From contig SRSI01000009.1 of assembly GCA_005656395.1 (NCBI GenBank), positions 1,178,001 to 1,242,000 of the forward strand: DNA of 64,000 bases, given 5' to 3'. This document shows, in pieces, positions 9,512-20,821 of the stretch. Below the pieces are notes generated by a model that was not told where the DNA came from, searched no databases, and worked only from the letters and a program-made list of their open reading frames with translations. The position numbers and the translations under genes were made by a program. The DNA comes from Strongyloides papillosus (taxonomy: Eukaryota > Nematoda > Chromadorea > Rhabditida > Strongyloididae). Each line of letters starts with the position of its first letter. The first letter of the stretch is position 1.

Positions 9512-12135
9512 ATTCTATTTAATAACAGATATCTGAAAAATAAATGATGTTGCAATTTTACCAATCTCCCTTTATATATGATTCTAATTAACCCTTCATT
9601 GAAAAATTGTAGGTTGGACCGGATAGGACAAATAAAATTCTACAAAAATGTTTTACACCTGTCCCATTCATTTCTCAATATGCAAAGCAATTAACTGGTC
9701 ATTGGAGGAGTTAAAATTTGCAGTATGAGACATTTATTTTAAAAAGCTTGTTTCAGATCCTTCGCTTGTTAACGGTCCTCTTTATTTAATTTTTGTGATG
9801 TGTAATAGATAATAACAATGAAGATGATTATAACAAAATATAAAAAAGAACTAACCATCTGATCAGTTCAGGTATCTAAGTTACGATAGTAGTGATGCGT
9901 CATTCACCAACAAACTTAGGTTTCTTTTTATTACTTTAATAAAAGACTTAGAAGATTAAATACGCTAACAGTTTCCAGGACAAGTTTCAATTCGCAGAGC
10001 ACTAGTCTCGATAACTTGTCAGAGGCTTTAGGTTATTATCAAAAAATATAATGATAAGTATTTCCCGATTATTTATCATGTTTGTTCTACTATTATGCAA
10101 TAAATTTTGTAAACATAATTAGTTGAATTATATAAAACAATGTTTGTATAGTAAAAGTAAACCATTATAAGTTATAAAAATTTATAATTGAAAAATCATA
10201 AAATTTAAAAAATATCGTAGACATAAATTTTATTGTACTATGTAATTATTATTAACTTTTCCTAGAAAATTTTCCCTTAAATTTAAACTTTAATTTTATT
10301 TACCGGTTGTTTAGGAAAAGTTATTTATTTTAGTTGCACTTTAAGATTATTTTTATGAGAAATATTATCAACAATTATTTTTATTATCTACTGAAAACAA
10401 TACATCGTTAAAATATTACTTTTTCTATTAATACAACATTTTTCAAGTTATTGCTTTGAAGTACTATAAAGTAGGTTATTTACCGATTGATGTTACTTAT
10501 ACCTCTACTTCTTAGAATAATTCATCAGTGCTTTTTTTATTAAACTTAATTGAATGATACTTAAGAAGAAACAACAAAAATATCTAAAATTAAATCAAGT
10601 ATTGATAGTACGATGCAAAAAGAATTTCATTCATATGGAAATCTATTTCAAAAATCTAAAAATAGTATAATTTTAGATTAAGATAAATTTCAAATGTATT
10701 TACTATGTAAAATCAGTATAAAAATTAATTTATTTTACTATTTTAAAAATTACAAATGTTTATTGTAAATAATGTTTTTGTAAATATCACAAGCAAAACA
10801 AAACAAATAAAAAAAATGTTGACTTGTTTACATAAATAAGAAAAAACTTTATTTAATACTTTAGAAAGTAGTTATAAAATCTTTAACAAAAAATATTTTT
10901 GTTTTCATACAAATTTACACTGTAATTTAAAACAATTAGATATAATATCATAAAATAAAAATTGAAATAATTATTACAAACTTTCACTTCAATGTCTGTA
11001 AAAATTATTCAAAATTTATAAATATTTTATGAAAAAAATTGAATTTGCAATATGTTAATAACAATTTCACGATAACTTGTAAAAATTTTATCAAATTAAA
11101 TGAAATATATAGATTATACATTCTATGGAAAATTTATCATCTTAGGTAATAAAAAAAATAAAGTTAATTGAAATTTATTTTCAAATTTTTATATTAAAAC
11201 AATTAATATTCTCCAAATTTTTTTAAATAATATATTTTTTTCTACAATAAATATATTTGCATTATTTAATTCTATCCACTTAGTTATATTTAATTTTGTA
11301 AAATTTATTGCTTGATGTTAAAAATATTCATGAATACAAAACAATCTGCTTCTCCTAAAATTAACAAAAATGTATTTATTAAATAAAAAATTCAAAAAAT
11401 ATATTGATTTCGTAAAAAAAATAAACTAGTGAATTGTTATATTCACTATAGATTTAATTTTAAAAAAGTAGTTTACTTTAAAAATAATCCAATAAATAAT
11501 GCTGAAATAAAATATAAACTTTTTAATATAATCATTTAATTGAAAAGATACAAATTTCTCATATAAAAAACATAATAGACAATATAAAATAAATAAGTTA
11601 TATTTATTGATAAAATATTAAAAGAAAAGCAGTTAGATTATTGTTAAAAAAATTACCAATTCTTGAAATTTATTAAAATAAACATAAATTCAATAAACAA
11701 TGCTTGCTATTTTACATGAAACGCAAAAATGTTTGAAAAGTTAAGATTCTAAGGAATACATTTAAATAAAGTGTTAGTGAATATGAAGAAGACAAAGCTT
11801 TATCCTTTTAGTATTAAATAAACAGACATTTAATATCTTACAGAAATAATATTATCATGTGTATTTTTAGTAACAATATTATCATAAAATCATATAGACA
11901 TTGTGATTTGAAAGAAAACTGAAAATATTATTTTATTAAATTGATTATCTCCTAACTCTTGACAACAGTTATAAACTTTTTATTCAATCATGACATATAA
12001 ATTTATTTACATGAAAATATTGTTAGATTTTTAACTTTTTGATTTTAAAATAGTTAACATCTTTTCTAAAATTAGAAAATGAATAAACTATAGAAAAAGC
12101 ATCACTTTACAAAGATTTTTAAGAATTAAGATTTG
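9512..12135. other. Intergenic, 2.6 kb, no gene seen
   Basis: This contains the upstream region of the chitin-binding-like gene and the 3' flank of the PP1-like gene. The part from 9600 to 10030 is less A/T-rich and probably regulatory; it includes an 8-base inverted repeat (GACAAGTT at 9979-9986, AACTTGTC at 10013-10020). The rest is near-featureless A/T. No ORF, tRNA or hairpin precursor was recognised. Confidence 0.5.
9571..9578 (-). promoter_or_regulatory. TATA-box-like element of the chitin-binding-like gene
   Basis: On the minus strand this reads TATATAAA, 60 bases upstream of the 9511 start codon and followed by a short GC-richer GGGAG. Position and sequence suit a TATA box with a short 5' UTR, but A/T-rich DNA makes chance matches common. 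Confidence 0.45.
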
Positions 12136-13321
12136 CTAATTTTTTTTATCAGAATTATTGTTTGTTGTTGTTTGTTGAACATAGGTAACTACCTTTTGTG
12201 CATCATTTAAGTTCCAAGTTGGAAGTACTCCAGTTACAACCTTTTCATTTGGATCAGCAGCACATACAGGTGCAGTTTTATTACAAGTTGAGGCTATCTT
12301 CAACTGTTGGATTGAAACCTAAAAACGTTTTGAAACAATTTCAAATTGTTATGTTTACAAAACATACCTGCATTTTTTCATCGATACAAACTACTGCTGC
12401 AGCATTACAAAATTGTCCACAATAATTTGGTGCTGAAAAAACAGTAATAAGATTTTTCCCCATCATAACTTCATATCCTTCTTGAACTACTTGATGAGCT
12501 CTAACAACCAAATCAAATCCCATTATCTTAGAAGCTGCTTCGACTACACCTTTTCCAAAAGCGCATGAAATACCACGAGTTGAATAGTACCATCCATCTC
12601 CTTTATTTGTAGGATCTGACCAAATTAAGTCTGTAAGATATCCTGATTCTGGTGGTTCTACTGGACGGAATGTTGTACGGATGGTATCATAATTAGTTAA
12701 TTCTGGTGATAATCCTCCATGCATGCAAAATATTCTTTTATTTATAAGAACTGCCATTGGTAGTCTATTAAAGAGTGATTGAAAATCCCACCATAATCCA
12801 ATACTATATTTCATACCACATTCATTGTAAAATCCATAAATTCTGTTAACGCTAGGTGTTTCATGATTTCCTCTAACCATGAAACATTTATCTGGATACC
12901 TACATTTTAAGGCAAGTAAATAACATATAACCTCAAGTGATTGTGGTCCTCGGTCAACATAATCACCTAGAAATACACATTTAATTGTTGGAATACGTCC
13001 TGTAATATCTAAAAGTTGGTGGAAATTTTGATACTGTCCATGGATATCACCAAAAATTTTTGCTGGCCCATCTACTTCAATAAGTGTACCATCAGCCATT
13101 ATTGGTTTAATTGAAAAATATATAAGTGAAATAACTTCCTCACACGATATAACTTGATTAATCATAGTGTTAGTATTGTATAATCCTTGAAGTCTGTTAA
13201 TCATAGAATCAAGCCATTCTACTGGTGCATCACCAAAACACTGTGGTGCTGGAGGAAACACTACATTTCCAGTTGTAGCCTCAGCAGGTATGCTTTGCTT
13301 GTTTTCATCAGAAGCTACCAT
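12136..13321 (-). CDS. PP1-type serine/threonine protein phosphatase catalytic subunit (divergent)
   Basis: Two exons, 13321-12368 and 12318-12136, encode 378 residues; the 49-base intron is phase 0. The metallophosphatase core is complete: GDIHGQ, GDYVDRG, RGNHE, HGGLSPEL, RAHQVV and SAPNYCGQF, including all metal and phosphate ligands of the PPP family. SVNRIYGFYNEC and the overall length place it with PP1. Departures from ordinary PP1 include GISCAFG for the usual GVSYTFG and CNAAAVV for DNAGAMM. There is an N-terminal extension of about 30 residues and an Asn/Thr/Lys-rich C-terminal tail. Nematodes have many such divergent PP1 copies, several expressed in the male germ line; that role is inferred here. 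The ATG at 13321 is chosen because the six codons upstream begin with TTG. Confidence 0.92.
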
Positions 13322-13665
13322 TTCTTTAAAAACAATCAAACAACAGCTTCTTTAATAATCTTATCAAATTTACTATTTTATATGTTAATAATGTATTTAA
13401 TAATTTGACTACATATTATACTTATCAAAATTATATTATTATTTCTAAATAATTATGAACATAATTAATTTTTTCAATTCTTACAAAAAAATTTTAATAT
13501 TATCGTTGTCATTATAAATATTTCTACAACGAATTTGTATTGATAATTCTTGGAAATACGTTCTCCTCATATTTTTAACTATTGATACTCTCGAATATCT
13601 CTTATTTTTTAAGTCTTTATATAGTGATAATAAAAGAGTTATATTGTTGGTAATTTGTAGGTTAA
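13322..13665. promoter_or_regulatory. Divergent promoter region of PP1-like gene and ARGLU1
   Basis: 344 bases lie between the two start codons. It ends in TTTGTAG seven bases before the ARGLU1 ATG, a likely trans-splice acceptor. No TATA box was recognised with confidence. Confidence 0.4.
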
Positions 13666-14738
13666 ATGTCTAGAAGTCCCAGTCCTTATTATCCAAGATC
13701 TCGTAGTCGATCTAGAAGTCTAGGAAAAGCTTCCCGTGGTGATTCAAGTAGATCGCGGTCTCATAGCAGAGATTCTTATTATTATAAGTATTCTAGTTAT
13801 AAAAGAGATAGAAAACATAGAAGAAGAAGCCCAAGTTTTGATAAAAACTATAGTTATGAAAGTAGTCGAAAACGAAGTGCAATAAAAAAAGAAAGTAAAA
13901 AAGTTGACGTTGGTGTTTCTACTTCCAATGAACCACCAGTTACTGCAACATTAGTACAAGTTCCTTCTGAATTACAACTTGATGTTGAATTCAACATTTC
14001 TAATATAAGTGATGGTGCAAAGAAGTGGATGGAGGAACAAATTAATGAAAGGTTACGTAAGAGGGAGGAAGAAATGGAAGCATCAGTACAACAAAGAATA
14101 CAGAAATCTAAACAAATAATTGAAGAACAAGTAAGATCTCAAATTCAAATGGAATTACAAACTGAGCATAATCATATTAAAACTCTTGAGGAAGAGACAA
14201 GAAAACGTTGTGAAAAGTTAGAAAATGATATTAAATTGAAAATGGCTCAATTGGAAGAGGAGAAATTAAAAATGGTATGTTATAATATAGAATATGCAGG
14301 CGACATTTTATCATTGTTGTCTTTTTTGTATTTTCCCTTTAATGATGACAATTAAAATAAAGTTGAAGCATTCAAATGTTCCCTCAAAGACAGTTAATCA
14401 ATTTCAGGATTTGTATATATTATGTTTTACTGGAAAATATATATATCTTAAACAAGTATTATTATATTAGTGGCAGAGGCGTAAGCTGAATTAGTGGTTA
14501 AATGACAGACATATTTATAATATTTCTCATTTTTTTCTACAAGATCACTAAAATTATTTATCTTTTTCAGAAGGCCGAAAGGCTCGAAATGTTGAACGCT
14601 AAAGGTAAGTTCGAAATGGAACGAGCCCAAATGCTTAAAGAGCAGGAATCAAGGGAAAAAACAGAAAAAGATGTAATTCTTAATAAATCCAAATTTGCAA
14701 GAGCACCAATAAAGTTTGCCATAGGGAAACTCGGATAG
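13666..14738 (+). CDS. ARGLU1: Arginine and glutamate-rich protein 1 (splicing/transcription coactivator)
   Basis: Two exons, 13666-14274 and 14571-14738, encode 258 residues. The first 75 residues are an RS/RSR-rich domain. The remainder is a long charged coiled coil (WMEEQINERLRKREEEMEA, EEETRKRCEKLENDIKLKM), and exon 2 gives the conserved end (GKFEMERAQMLKEQE, ILNKSKFARAPIKFAIGKL). In animals ARGLU1 is a nuclear protein that links Mediator-dependent transcription to alternative splicing. The single intron is 296 bases, several times longer than most introns in this window. If retained, it adds about 26 codons and then a stop. The second exon alone would not be recognised as a gene. Confidence 0.88.
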
Positions 14739-15016
14739 TTTTTAATTTTTTTTACATTTTTATACTTTGTTCATTAAATGAAATCTCATTAATAAATAAA
14801 TTTTGTAAGGAATCAAATGTCGTTGTTTTTTAAAAATATTTATTCAATTAATGTAATCAAAACATATCAATATTGATAATTTCCTGTAGCGCAAATCATT
14901 GTGGTACACCGTTTATAATTTCTGATTACAACGATAAAATATATTTTTTAATCTTCAGAATTTTGTTCAAATTTGACTTAATTGTATGAAATTAATGTTT
15001 TTGTTTTCAGATAGGT

Positions 15017-15871
15017 ATGTTCCGTCTTACATCGTTCGTTGGAAATTCAATCATTCGTAATAACGCTGTTCGTTATTTGAATACAATTGGTAAGCCAGAA
15101 ATGATAAAAATTGACATGGTTGGCACAAATAAGAATGTGGCACTTATTACTCTCAACAGACCTAAAGCTTTAAATGCTTTGTGCGCTCAATTGATGACTG
15201 AATTAACTCAAAATATGTTAACATTAGACAAGGACGATTCTGTCAATGCCTTTATTATTACAGGATCGGAAAAGGCATTTGCTGCTGGTGCGGATATTAA
15301 AGAAATGATAGAACAACCATTTGCAAAAGTATATAATGGTAGCTTTCTTGGATTTTGGTCTGATGTTACAAAATTGAAAAAACCAGTTATTGCCGCCGTC
15401 AATGGGTATGCACTTGGTGGTGGATGTGAATTAGCAATGATGTGTGACATTATTTATGCTGGAGATAAAGCTAAATTTGGACAACCTGAAATTAATATTG
15501 GCACCATTCCTGGAGCTGGCGGTACACAGAGACTAACTCGCGTTGTTGGAAAGTCCCTTGCTATGGAAATGAATTTAACTGGTAATATGATAACTGCCAA
15601 AGAGGCAAAAGAAGCAGGTCTTGTGTCTAAAGTTTTTCCATCGGATGTACTAGTTAATGAAGCTATCAAATTGGCTGATAAGATAGCCGAACAGTCTCCT
15701 TTAATTGTTTCTATGGCAAAGGAAGCAGTCAACAAAGCATATGAAACAACACTTGCTGAAGGTTTAAATTTTGAAAGAAGGACTTTCCATACTACTTTTG
15801 CTACTAAAGATCGAAAAGAAGGAATGACAGCTTTTGCCGAAAAACGCAAAGCTCAATGGAGTAATGAATAA
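15017..15871 (+). CDS. ECHS1: Short-chain enoyl-CoA hydratase, mitochondrial
   Basis: An intronless gene of 284 residues. The enzyme hydrates short 2-trans-enoyl-CoA thioesters in mitochondrial beta-oxidation and valine/isoleucine breakdown. Both catalytic glutamates are present: Glu138 in [12 protein letters not shown] and Glu158 in [19 protein letters not shown], with the usual 20-residue spacing. The oxyanion-hole segment AAGADIKEM is intact. The N-terminus ([17 protein letters not shown]) is a basic amphipathic presequence. The ATG follows TTTTCAG and a few bases, a probable trans-splice site. It begins 278 bases after ARGLU1 on the same strand. Closest to the C. elegans ech-6 type. Confidence 0.96.
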   Translation: MFRLTSFVGNSIIRNNAVRYLNTIGKPEMIKIDMVGTNKNVALITLNRPKALNALCAQLMTELTQNMLTLDKDDSVNAFIITGSEKAFAAGADIKEMIEQPFAKVYNGSFLGFWSDVTKLKKPVIAAVNGYALGGGCELAMMCDIIYAGDKAKFGQPEINIGTIPGAGGTQRLTRVVGKSLAMEMNLTGNMITAKEAKEAGLVSKVFPSDVLVNEAIKLADKIAEQSPLIVSMAKEAVNKAYETTLAEGLNFERRTFHTTFATKDRKEGMTAFAEKRKAQWSNE

Positions 15872-16660
15872 TTTGCCATGTTTTTTATGATTTAACATAT
15901 ATAGAAAATTAAATATTTGGTTTTTTTGGGGTAGTTTGTTTGATATTATTTGAAATTTGACCGTATTTTGTTTGAATAATGGTATAAATAATTTCATATA
16001 CATAAAATAATTGGTTTTTTTTTAATGTTTAATTTAAAGGAAGAAAATGAGGTTACTTTTTGAATAATGATTTTTTTATACATTCTAAAGTATTCGGCAA
16101 ATTTATTATATCTAAAGATGTTAATTTTGAAATAGTTGTTAATTATTAATATATTGAATGAAACATTCAATACATTTCTTTAGTAGTTAACACAATTGGT
16201 ATGTTTGAATTGGATGTTCTTTCAAAACTAAAAATTTCGTTAAAAATATATAAGTAGAAAGATTCTACTGAGTTTAATTATATATTAAGAACTATGTACT
16301 TAAAAAAAGTATATCGATAAGTGGACAAAAATTGTAAAACTTTGAAAAATGCACTACTACAGGTGTTTGACTTAAATTATGATAAAAATAACATGATATT
16401 CAATTTACTATAACCAAATACATATGTTTTATAATAATTATCAAATTAAACATAAATGTAAACACGATGGTAATGTCCAATGAACTTTATGTGATTATAT
16501 CATTTCCATATTTCATGTAAAATAATTAAATATGATATAAAATATATTAAAATTATTCTTTGTTTATCAAATACATTTTTTTTAATTTAATATTTCTTTA
16601 ATAAAGATAAAATTTTATTCTATTTTCCAGCTACTCAAATACATAGTTATTTATTTTATT

Positions 16661-16704
16661 ATATATATACATATATATATATATTAATATGCATATATTA
16701 TATA
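16661..16704. repeat. (AT)n / TATA-rich microsatellite
   Basis: An interrupted run of alternating A and T with occasional C/G breaks (ATATATATAC, then ATATATATAT, then ATTAATATGC). It is simple sequence with no coding potential. Confidence 0.75.
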
Positions 16705-17624
16705 CATTAATATGTATGTACAACTGAAAGGTTTTAAAAAACTTCCGTGGTTTTCTAAGTAATATAATGTATTATGTCTGGAATAGCTGTTTCATAAGAA
16801 CAATTTAGGACAGCTTTTAAATATATACAATTTTAAGTAGTTTGTTTCAGCTTTTAACATTAAAATGTAATCTCATTTCAATTACATTAAAATAAAGAAC
16901 GCTTACCACGCCACCCAAATGTATACATTACAATTGTTCGGTAACAACCATACAATAGCTATGCTATGCCAGCGACGCTCACACGTACCATTGGGAGAAG
17001 ATTGTACCAGGCACAATTATAAGAACATGTAGAAAAGTGCAATAAAAAAATAGCTGCATTTATCTATGTAAAAAAATCTCTTTGTAATTGTATGTGAATA
17101 TATAATATATATTCTTTGGTCACTCTCACTATGTTGAGGGAAGTCAATGCAGTTTCATAGTTATATGCTGGAGACATTTATCGTGCCCGTCTGCGCCAAC
17201 ACTCTAGAAATTTTTTTATTATGTACTTTTAAAAAGGCGGAACAACTCTCTATGCACTCTTCTAAAATTGTGTTAAAAAAAGTACTGGGATGGACGTCAA
17301 AAAAGAATAAGCTGTATAGAGTTTCTCATTCTTCAATCGACACGGCCTAGTTTCGTTCGCAATTTTTGCAACACAAGAAACTATGAAACATGTTAAAAGA
17401 AGGTCACTAAACTATGAGTTTTTGATCTTATGGCTAAATTTTTAATAAATGATGAAATATATCAATCTTTATAAAAGTATTTTAAAATTTCAACTATATT
17501 TTTACAAAAATTTATACTATAAATATTTATATTTGATCGGCAAAAATTGTTGGTTCTATTAGTATAATTTTAATTAATTTTATATTAATAAAACATCTAC
17601 TTTTTATTTTCTAATGTTTAAGTT

Positions 17625-17692
17625 AACTTCTGAGGTAGTGTTAAATATTGTTTTACATGAACTAAACAATATTTTATTCTACTTCATCAGTT
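17625..17692 (+). ncRNA. let-7-family microRNA precursor hairpin
   Basis: The 5' arm (17625-17653) and 3' arm (17664-17692) pair at 25 of 29 positions, including two G-U pairs, around a 10-base loop. The predicted mature strand starts at 17631 with TGAGGTAGTGTTAAATATTG, so it carries the let-7 seed GAGGTAG at its second base, exactly where a let-7-family 5p product should begin. After the seed it resembles C. elegans miR-84 (TGAGGTAGTATGTAATATTG) more than let-7 itself. let-7-family microRNAs time larval development by repressing 3' UTR targets. The extreme regularity of the stem, with the seed at the 5' arm start, makes chance unlikely. The Dicer and Drosha ends are predicted only. Confidence 0.85.
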
Positions 17693-18678
17693 TTCTTGAA
17701 CATTTATATTTTAATTTTCTATTAAAATTACTAATTTATGAAATATATAATGATTATATATAATTTTAATAAATATTTTACTTTATCGATATACTCATCC
17801 AATTTTACAATAAATTATGAGAAAAGTATAGTGGATGCTAAAACTAAAGGCTTATATTTTTTAGTTAAATATAAAATCGTGACATATGTGGTTTAGATGT
17901 AATGAATATATTTGATAGGTATACTAAAATAATAGATAATTATTAACGATTTTTAGGAAAGTTAGTAATATATCATTTTATATTATTTTAATGTTACTTT
18001 AGTTTTTCTATTATGTTAATGTATTTAAATTAAATATAAATTGGAATATAATAAGTAAAGATAAATGTACTAGGTATACACTTTCTTTTTTTTTAAATTG
18101 CAATAAAAGATTATGGTAAAAATTCTTAAATAATTTAATATATTATAGTTATCAAGTATTTCATAATACTTTTAAATGATAAAATTTTCTTAATAAACTT
18201 ATTTTTAAGTACTCTGTTAAACGTTATAATGTCAAATGTAAGGAAAAATAATTAGTTTTGCAACTACTAAAATTTAAATTTTATTAAAAAAAAGATATAT
18301 ATTTTATCAATTTCATTGTTTATTTATCTATTAAAATAATTGTTTTAAGATAAAATGTATCTAAGAAATTTCATTGTCATAATTAACATACTAATGAATT
18401 TTTTAACATATCTCTCAATATAAAATGATTATATTTATTAAGCATCATATAAAATATTTATATATCAATTAAGTACAATTTTTTAGTAAGTATAAATAAT
18501 GATACTATTGAAGATTTGTGTATTTTACCTTATATATATTTGATATAAGTTTGTATCTAATTGTTATAAAATTATATTGTAATATTTATGCAACCTAATA
18601 TAATTGTTTTAAAATATAAACATAATATATTTATAAAGGAATTAATTTATATGGTTAGATTTTTACATTGAAATTTCT

Positions 18679-20566
18679 TTATTTGTTATCTTCATTTGTA
18701 TTGGCGTATCGAGTAAGTGCATCCGTTGTTGAATCATTTTTTATTGTGTACAATCTGAGTTTTTTTTGTTCTATTTCTTTAATTTCATCATATGTTCTTG
18801 CTAAACGATCCCCTCTAGAGCTATTATAAACTGTAAAACATGGTGCTACATATTCTCTATTAAAGTCACTCATACGTCGCCTCCATGAATGCCGTCCATG
18901 AGCTCCTGCTATTGCTTCTAATCCTGCCATTAAATCTTCATGAACATCGTGAAATGTTGATTCAACAAGATTCTTCGTTTTTGATTCCTCTAATTTAACA
19001 TGAAGAAATTGTACCAATGGTTTTATGGTTGCAGCCTAAAAGTGCAATAATTTGTTATTTATTTTATCTTTATATTAATAGTTATACATACCTGAATAAA
19101 ACATGTGAAAAAAATTTCAATTACAGATGTTGTTAAAAACAAGTGTTTAGCATTTGTAGCAGATTGATCAATAATTAAGCAAAGACCTAAACAAATAGCT
19201 GCTCTGAATCCACCATATGAAATTATAAATTGATCCACCAAACAAATCTTTTCTTTTCTATACTTATTGCACAGATATGTCAAAGTAAATGTCCCAATAA
19301 ATCTAGTTATTAAGCATGTTGTGACTGTAACTGCACAAAAAACCCAATCCCAATGGTGGTTTTCATTTAACATTGAAATTCCTAGGAATGCAAAAATGAT
19401 AGCTTCACAGGTAGAAGAAACTGTTTTAATAAAATATTTTACAGTAATTCTTGACTCGTCGGAAATATTTCCTTTTATATATGGCTTCATTAAAACACTA
19501 CATGTAACAATTGCTAAAATTCCACTAATATGATACAATTCTGAAAACAAATATACCATATATGGAATTAAGAAGCATATCAATGGCTGTGTAGATGTTA
19601 TAGAATGTGCCATTCTTGTTGAAAATCCACTAACAGCAGCTCCAACAACTCCTAATAAAATTCCACCTCCAGCAATGGAAAAAAATGATATAAGAGTTTT
19701 TAAGATATCAGTTGTTGTTAAATAATCAGTACCTATTTTTGCCATAGTTGATAATGAATGATATAATACAATTATAACAGCATCATTTAATAAGCTTAAA
19801 AATAATATTTATAAAATCTTTTTTCAATTTAAAAAGGTTTATATTTAGTTATATCAATAAATTTAATTTCTTAATTTGATAATGAATTATATTTTTTAGT
19901 TGCACGTCAATATTTGTATCATTTGTTGTTGTTTTTTAAATGATTACTTTTCAATTTAATAAATATGTTTTAAATTAATTTTGATTAAATATCTAAATTA
20001 TATTTTTACATACCTTTCCCCAAAAGTAACAATATACAATAACTGATTAACTTTAACTTCTTGAAATAAAGCTAATAAAGCAACTGGATCTACAGCTGAT
20101 ATAATTGTTGAAAAAATCATTAGGTCAATAAGAGGAATTTCCATTGAAAAATATGGAGAAAAAAGATAGAGAACACCGCATATAGAGGTAATATTCCATA
20201 ATGTTCCAACAACGGCATACATACAAATAGTTCCAATATTTTCAAAAAAAGCTTTATTTGGAAGAAAATAACCTGCTTCTAATACAATGGGAGGAAGTAA
20301 ATATAAGAAAAAAAGATCAGGGTGCATATGTATGACACCACCAAAAAATGTTTTAAGTAAATATCCTACTCCAAAACCTAGTAGAATTAACAATGTTGAT
20401 TCTGGTATTTGAGGAATCAATTTTTCTGTTTTATGAACTCCTATAAATGTCACCTTAATGGTGTAAATATTTTATATACCTTACCTATTTGAGCATAAAC
20501 AATTGCTAATAACCATAAACTAATATATAATGGAGTAAGGACATCATTCCATTGAAAATTAAACAT
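18679..20566 (-). CDS. Na+/H+ exchanger (NHE/NHX, SLC9 type)
   Basis: Four exons, 20566-20485, 20440-20014, 19794-19092 and 19035-18679, encode 522 residues. The 12-TM exchanger core is recognisable from IPESTLLILLGFGVGYLL, FFLYLLPPIVLEAGYFLP, SAVDPVALLALF and FGESLLNDAV, which is rejoined across the intron ending at 19795; the last two hold the transport-critical Asp residues. The core ends with QAATIKPLVQFLHVK. A short cytoplasmic tail of about 120 residues follows (NLVESTFHDVHEDLMAGLEAI), with a C-terminus smaller than in mammalian NHE1. It exchanges Na+ for H+ across the plasma or an organelle membrane. The ATG at 20566 follows TTCATAG, so either trans-splicing or a 5' UTR intron is likely and an upstream coding exon cannot be fully excluded. 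It lies 255 bases downstream of the RING gene on the same strand. Confidence 0.92.
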
Positions 20567-20821
20567 ATCTATGAATAAAAATATATATATACAAATCAGT
20601 AATACCTTAATTTTTGAAGTATAATGATTTATGTATTTACTTTATTTTAATAATTATATATTGATGTGCGCAATCGAATTTATAAAACCAAGGACAAAAT
20701 AATTTATATTAATAAATTAATTATCTTATCACAAGAAGAAAAATTAAATACAAATATTTTAATACATAAAACATCTTATACATATAAAAATACATTAATT
20801 AAAAATTATATAAAAATATAC

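Larger units (their letters stand above)
15872..18678. other. Intergenic, 2.8 kb, hosts a microRNA precursor
   Basis: This contains the 3' UTR of ECHS1, an A/T microsatellite (16661-16704), an island of near-normal base composition at about 16890-17400, the let-7-family hairpin at 17625-17692, and the 3' flank of the exchanger gene. A 67-codon ORF at 17147-17350 lies in the island but has no recognisable protein features. Most of the remainder is featureless A/T. Confidence 0.6.

Noticed and set aside
17147..17350. 67-codon ORF in the less A/T-rich island
   Set aside because: No start context, no splice partners and no recognisable domain. The island is better read as regulatory or non-coding.
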